Part shown: in pieces, positions 59,146 to 64,000 of the stretch | Layout: each line of letters begins with the position of its first letter | Position numbering within the stretch: the first letter of the stretch is position 1 | Assembly: GCA_028583405.1 (NCBI GenBank) | Contig: CM053256.1 | Coordinates: forward strand, 5,589,995 to 5,653,994 | Direction: 5' to 3' | DNA from: Pogonophryne albipinna | Taxonomy: Eukaryota; Chordata; Actinopteri; Perciformes; Artedidraconidae | Length of the DNA stretch: 64,000 bases | Made by a program: the position numbers and the translations under genes | Notes under the pieces: model-generated | The model's database searches: none | Told to the model about the DNA's origin: nothing | The model's input: the letters and a program-made list of their open reading frames with translations, nothing else

Positions 59146-59157
59146 CAGAGATGTTCA

Positions 59158-59300
59158 CAAGTCTTTTTTTGCAAGTCCAATTCAAGTCTCAAGTCTTTGG
59201 TCACGAGTCAAAGTCAAGTCTCAAGTCTTTGTGGGGTGAGACTTGATCAAGTCTCAAGTCTTTGGTCACGAGTCCAAGTCAAGTCTCAAGTCTCTAAAAA
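59158..59300 (+). repeat. Subterminal array of CAAGTCTCAAGTCTTTGGTC units
   Basis: Three or more imperfect copies of a unit near 27-50 bases within 140 bases. The complementary end has a matching GAGTCC/AAGTC array at 60900-61030. Such subterminal repeats are transposase binding sites in characterised hAT elements. Confidence 0.75.
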
Positions 59301-60359
59301 ATAAAAGTCTCATGTCTCTTCTGGTTGTAATAAGCCTTCTATTATCTGCTGCTATCCAGTCTGTTAAGAATACTGCACAGCTATATCTAAGAAATTCAAA
59401 GCATTTACTGTATTATTATCACTCCTATATCTATTAGCATACAGTATCAGTATTGATTAGTTGTTTGTTATATGATCACTTTAAACAGGCTATTGCAATG
59501 CAATATGAGGAAAAACATCACACTTTAGCTAAATGCAAACAACTTATAAGCAAAACACTTCAGAATCAGAAATCAGTATCACAAATACTTTATTAATCCC
59601 CCGCAGGGAAACTGTGTTAAAAGTACTTAAAAGTAAACATTTGTTCTGTGCCATTTGCAACTAAAAAACTATTGCTGCAATATTATCTGAAATATACTGA
59701 ACCGGTGATATTAAAACATGACCTGTTCCAAAAGAGATATCTACCATTAACACCATTTACCAGCCAAATGCTGGTAAATCATCAAGTGGCTGGTTCTGTA
59801 TGTTGCACGCACCAGCCAAAAATAACAATGGCAATCTATTGAGTGGCTGGTAAAATTTCAACATTCACTAGGCTAGCCATTTGGCCAGTGTACAAAAATG
59901 TTAAAATTTGACCTCTGCAACCGTATTGTTTAATTACACTGGGTCTCTAATTACATCTTTCAAGTCTACTATAAATAAACATATTCCTCTATCCTCTCAC
60001 TCAAACCCAGTGTAATGGTAACCTGATAAACCTGTAACATTAACGTTACGTGGTCAACAATAAACCTGTAACCTGCCTATAAACCGACAGATGTATTTAT
60101 GTATGTAACTATGTATTTTTCTACGTTTAACGTTAGCCAGTAGATGGTGGCAGCGGAACGTAATGATTAACGTTACAGACCTTTTTTATGTCATGTCAAG
60201 AGTTGGATGTCAACGCCACTCAACGCAAACAAGTGTGACAAGCAAACATTCACTCATCTTTTCAAATATTCAGTTACAAAGCTAGTAGCAAGCTAAGTTA
60301 ACATTACATAGCTGATGCTGAGCTAAACATGTTTGCTAACCGTCCATATGCGTTAATGT

Positions 60360-60480
60360 GACTGACCTCTCCGGTTGAGTTTTCAAGTGCCTGATGAAAT
60401 TTGACGTTGTTGCACCAGCATCCTTGATTTTAATATTGCAGACTTTGCAGTGTGCGCTTTTGTTGGTGCCGCCGGCATTT
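60360..60480 (-). pseudogene. BED zinc finger remnant of the hAT
   Basis: The minus-strand frame reads HCKVCNIKIKDAGATTSNF and IRHLKTQPER: Cys-x2-Cys followed by the N-F-x-x-H-L of a BED finger. It is the N-terminal DNA-binding part of a ZBED-like hAT transposase. The catalytic domain is gone. Confidence 0.7.
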
Positions 60481-60581
60481 TGTTCGAAGTTTTTATAGTT
60501 GAACAGTTGAACCTAATTACAAGCGGTACAGCTGCAGGTGTGCCGCCGGTCGCCATGGTGTTACCATGATGTTAATGTTAA

Positions 60582-60867
60582 AGGTGGGGTAGGTAAGTTT
60601 GAGAAACCGGCTCGAGATACACTTTTTGTTATATTCCAATGTAATGCTCTTAACATCCCGATAGCCGGCCCGGCTAAAATAACTGGATGGCCTACCTGCC
60701 TGTCAGCCTCCCATCGGGGCACAAACTTATCTCGTGCCCTCATTGGTCATGTGCGCGTTCGTGTGTGTTGGAGGAGGGGCTCTGAGGAAGTGGCAGATTT
60801 TCTCCGGTTGTGTATTTTCAAATTCTAGCGATCTCGAGCCGGTTTCTCAAATTTACCTACCCCACCT
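60582..60867. mobile_element. TTAA-flanked MITE, copy 2 (286 bp)
   Basis: Same termini as 15215-15594, with TTAA outside both ends (60578-60581, 60868-60871). It lacks the internal stretch of about 95 bases present in copy 1. Nested in the hAT at 59146-61036. Confidence 0.85.
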
Positions 60868-61044
60868 TTAATACGCCAAAAATAGAAAACACAATGATTG
60901 TTCACGAGTCCCAAAACACGAGTCCAAGTCGAGTCCGAAGTCTTTTGAGCAGGAGTCCAAGTCAAGTCTGAAGTCTCTGTGTGTGCGACTTAAGTGCGAC
61001 TCGAGTCCGAGTCACAAACTCGAGTCCCCATCTCTGGTTCATGC

Positions 61045-62465
61045 CTTTATTATAATTTTTGTATTTACTTTTATTTCATGTTTGAGAACATGTTATAAAA
61101 AGGTCATTGTGTAAAGAACATTTTAAAATCAACTGTTAAAAATTGGAACTTAAATGTGATTATTTTTGACTCAAAGAAATGAGTTTCTAATACTCAAACA
61201 AATTAAGGTAACAATTTGCATGGACATTTTTGAGTAGTATATCTTAAATTAAACAAAATGCAACTTAATATCACTCCATCTTTATGATTAAAATTAAGTT
61301 GGTTCAACTTAATTTCATAACTTAAGTTCAACTTAATTTTAAATGTGAAAGCAATTGTGTTTGTAGTACTTAACTAATTGAGTTAATCAGATTAGAAATG
61401 GGTACTCGGATTAATTTAATAATCGATCAAATTGAAAATACTTTAAAAAGATCAACGCAAATTGTTACCTCAATTTATTTAAGTAGAGACGGTGTATTTT
61501 TTTGTGCATGTTCTATATCTGCCAAAATGCCATCATTTTACAGATTGAGAGCAATGTTATGTCTTCCATAAAAGGGTTAAAATCTCACCTTGGTTCCTCA
61601 AGTGTGATTTCCCACTAACAAGAGAAATATAGCTGCTAGTTAATAGTTAACCCATCAATCACCAGTCCAACTGCTGTTGAAAGTGATTTTTTTTTTTTCT
61701 TAGAATATAAAATGCATAGGGACAGTCAGAGGGGGCAGCACAGTGTTGCACAAAGACAGACAAACTTCCACCACTCATATCGCTGCAAATCCAGGTGCTT
61801 AAGCTCATGTAAAAGTCCCCAGTGCATTGACTGGCTGCTGCCAGGAAACCCTACAAAGGGAGAGGAGGATCAGCTTTAGTGGTCTTAAAAAGCAAGCAGT
61901 AACAAACAATAAAAGATAGGTATCTGCACTTGAGTGCAATTCAAGAGACAATGACATAACGCAAACACTTTTCAGATTGAAATCCTTTGATTTACATTTC
62001 CCAATATATACCAGGCAGAAAGGTAAGTTCACACAACATAGGCTGCAATAGGGTTGCGTCTTCTCGGAAAATCTCAGGTTTACAAGTGAGCATACATGAA
62101 CAAAATGACAATCAACAAGTCTGGACAGATGACTATTTTGTAACAACTCCAAAAGTCATAGTATTAATATGACATGTGACTTACCTGTTGGTTAAATTAC
62201 CACAACTGTAAATCTACTTATGGATGACTACGTTCAATAAGCTTTCCTGATACAAGGACATAGATTAAAAAGTTCCAGTCTGATTTCACATACAACAACT
62301 AACGATCACTGCACCTTACCCTGAATCTCAGTGTGTTCCTCAAACCAGAAATGAAAGACAAAGGGTCCCACTACTCGTGCAGCTTGGCCTTTTCTTACCT
62401 AAGCTCCTCCCACTAACACACCTGTTCCTACTTCCTCATCTGTCATCACATAATCCTGGATCCCT
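61045..62465. other. Gene-free stretch with dispersed-repeat-like sequence
   Basis: 61180-61480 carries AAGTTGGTTCAACTTAATTT-type repeat sequence; otherwise nothing recognised. Confidence 0.4.
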
Positions 62466-62657
62466 GTAGAAGACCTACAGGGTGACCTGACCAGACTTCA
62501 GGAATGGGCAAACACTTGGGGAATGTGCTTTAATGCTAGTAAGTGCTACGTCCTACGAACAAGCAGATCAACAAACCCGCACACTAAAAACTATACTCTA
62601 TGTGGCCAGGTGTTAAAAGAGGTGACCCACCAGCCTTATCTTGGGTTAGAAATTCAT
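62466..62657 (+). pseudogene. LINE reverse-transcriptase fragment
   Basis: Sixty-four open codons: VEDLQGDLTRLQEWANTWGM, then FNASKCYVLRTSRS and YLGLEI. This is the segment of a non-LTR reverse transcriptase just after the catalytic YADD (L-x-x-W-A-x-x-W-x-M-x-F-N-x-x-K-C ... Y-L-G). It is closest in flavour to jockey/CR1-branch elements. Both sides are lost. It is a different family from the L2 at 49 kb, where the matching segment reads LNKDKTEV. Confidence 0.75.
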
Positions 62658-62823
62658 AATATTCATAATATTCGCCAATAAAGATGGACACACTAAATGC
62701 AAAACACTTATGATATTTGCATTTTTTATTAACATTTTTAATACATTAACATTTGTAAAAACTCAATAATGCCACTTTGTCCGTTTTTTACCGAAACCAA
62801 CTCCCCCCCCACACTAAAGATAA

Positions 62824-62899
62824 TTCCCATACTGGGAATTGAACCCAGGCTGCCTGGGTGAAAAGCAGGAATCCTAACCACTGACTAGACCACATGGTG
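62824..62899 (-). tRNA. tRNA-Glu (TTC)-like, decayed
   Basis: On the minus strand the D arm (TGGTCTAG...GGTTAGGATT), anticodon loop TTTTCAC with anticodon TTC, and T arm CTGGG-TTCAATT-CCCAG match tRNA-Glu. Faults: two mismatches at the base of the acceptor stem (CACCATG against TATGGGA), a C-C mismatch in the anticodon stem, and about four extra bases in the D loop (TAGTCAGTGG). It is probably a pseudogene or a SINE-like copy rather than a working tRNA. Confidence 0.7.
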
Positions 62900-64000
62900 A
62901 CTAGCTATGATTTTGAATATGGTAATGTGACCTCTGCATCATGATATGCATGGATAGATTTGTGCTAATACACAACCTGACACAGGATGAGCTAAAGAAA
63001 GCTGGGATGTCACATGTGTGACAGGCAGAGGACAGGGACTCTCCAGGTTTTGGGCAGGGTCTTGTTGGCTTCTGTCCAAACCACTCCACAGCACCTTGCA
63101 CCACTTTGCTGATGATGTACAACTGGGTTGGAAATGAGCTAAATTCAACAGCATCTCTTATCTCATGACACAATCCCTCTTTACTTTTTGCGGCAAGCTT
63201 GTGAGGGTAAAAACTAATATTTCTGTGTTTTCATGCGTGTCACTGATCCTTTGACAGAGAAACCATCCTCCATCAATTGAGTGTAATTACTGGTCGCCTC
63301 TAGTGGGCCGACTCTACCAGTCTGGTGACCAATCCCCATCCATCCTGCCAAAATGGCAGTTTTATAGCCTCCACACAGGACCGTCCTCTGTAGGCCAATG
63401 GGACGGGGCAAGTCTCTACCAGAACAGCGAGTAGACAAAGGGCTACATCTGGTTAATAAATTAAGATTTTGCCACAGGGTTGTTGGTTGTGTTCTCAGTC
63501 AGTAAACTCACTAATTAAATCATTATCCAGCAGTCAGTCAGACAGTCTCTCTCCAATTACCCTGGCCAGGATATTGCAAATGACCTGATAAGGGTGATAA
63601 AAACTTATTTGAAAAATAGATTTGGTATTGCTTAAATGTTGATGTTCTGAACATTTCTGTCAGTTTGGTTCTGTCAATACAGCTGTGAGTTTATGAAGTG
63701 ACTATGACATTTTGTAATCTTTATTTAAGATCTACGGCTGAATGGAAGAGGTAGATAACAATATAATACAATCATTCCTGACAACAAAATACTCAGAGTA
63801 TTATTTTTGTTTTCTTGGTTTCTCTTTTAGCTATGTTAGAGGTGCAGCAATTTAGATTGCAATGCTTTTGAACCATATTGAAATATCCTATCTATAACTA
63901 CAACTGTTGGATTGACTGACATTTATTTATGTGCAGACTTTCATTGTGCCAGAATTATGAATTATACTGACTTTGCTGATATTGTCATGACATTTGGTAG
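62900..64000. other. Gene-free stretch to window end
   Basis: No exon or repeat recognised. Confidence 0.4.

Larger units (their letters stand above)
59146..61036. mobile_element. hAT-type element with internal CAAGTCTCAAGTC repeats, 8-bp TSD
   Basis: The ends CAGAGATG and CATCTCTG are short inverted repeats. A perfect 8-bp duplication, gttcatgc, flanks it (59138-59145, 61037-61044). Subterminal arrays of CAAGTC/GAGTCC motifs lie at both ends (59150-59300 and 60900-61030). The minus strand near 60360-60480 codes for a BED finger. A TTAA MITE (60582-60867) and LINE or SINE debris (about 59560-59620) are nested inside. Confidence 0.88.

Overview
This window is animal nuclear DNA, most probably from a ray-finned (teleost) fish. 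The evidence is spliced genes with GT-AG introns, very long (CA)n microsatellites, tRNA-headed SINEs, an L2-type LINE, and a dense layer of hAT, Harbinger-like and TTAA-flanked DNA transposons of the kinds that fill teleost genomes. There are no bacterial operons, and the species cannot be fixed from the sequence.

Two host genes are clear, both on the minus strand. (1) At the left edge are the first two coding exons of otud7b (Cezanne deubiquitinase, N-terminal UBA region); the rest of the gene lies off the left side. A CCAAT/GC-box promoter-like block with a strong splice donor at 26.6-26.85 kb may be its non-coding first exon, which would make its first intron about 24.7 kb. (2) At 27.56-31.20 kb is the complete six-exon coding region of rbm8a (Y14, exon junction complex), 175 codons. 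Its exons join in phase and keep the RRM and the RS tail.

The left third (1.8-26.6 kb, possibly otud7b intron 1) is non-coding and full of transposons: a 3.1 kb hAT composite at 4297-7419, a Harbinger-type MITE at 8252-8843, a hAT at 11251-11935, a TTAA MITE at 15215-15594, a nested pair at 15866-16909, a 328-bp (CA)n tract at 21571-21898 and a hAT at 24012-24937. From 31.3 to 37 kb there is a second cluster of nested elements. From 37 to 49 kb I see little beyond a TATA box plus donor, a few exon-like pieces and microsatellites. A 5'-truncated L2 LINE with an open reverse transcriptase frame lies at 49.02-50.49 kb.

The right end holds the most structured accessory DNA. A 4.1 kb hAT transposon with intact 8-bp target duplications (54406-58542) carries a frameshifted transposase and, in its apparent intron, a hAT MITE that itself contains another element. 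A second hAT (59146-61036) contains a TTAA MITE and interrupts the reading frame of an unidentified host-like gene fragment (58759-59145). A decayed tRNA-Glu and a LINE reverse-transcriptase fragment lie near 62.5-62.9 kb.

No clearly new biological system is visible. What stands out is the layered transposition: seven hAT elements from several terminal-repeat families keep perfect 8-bp target duplications, some nested inside others, so their order of insertion can be read directly.
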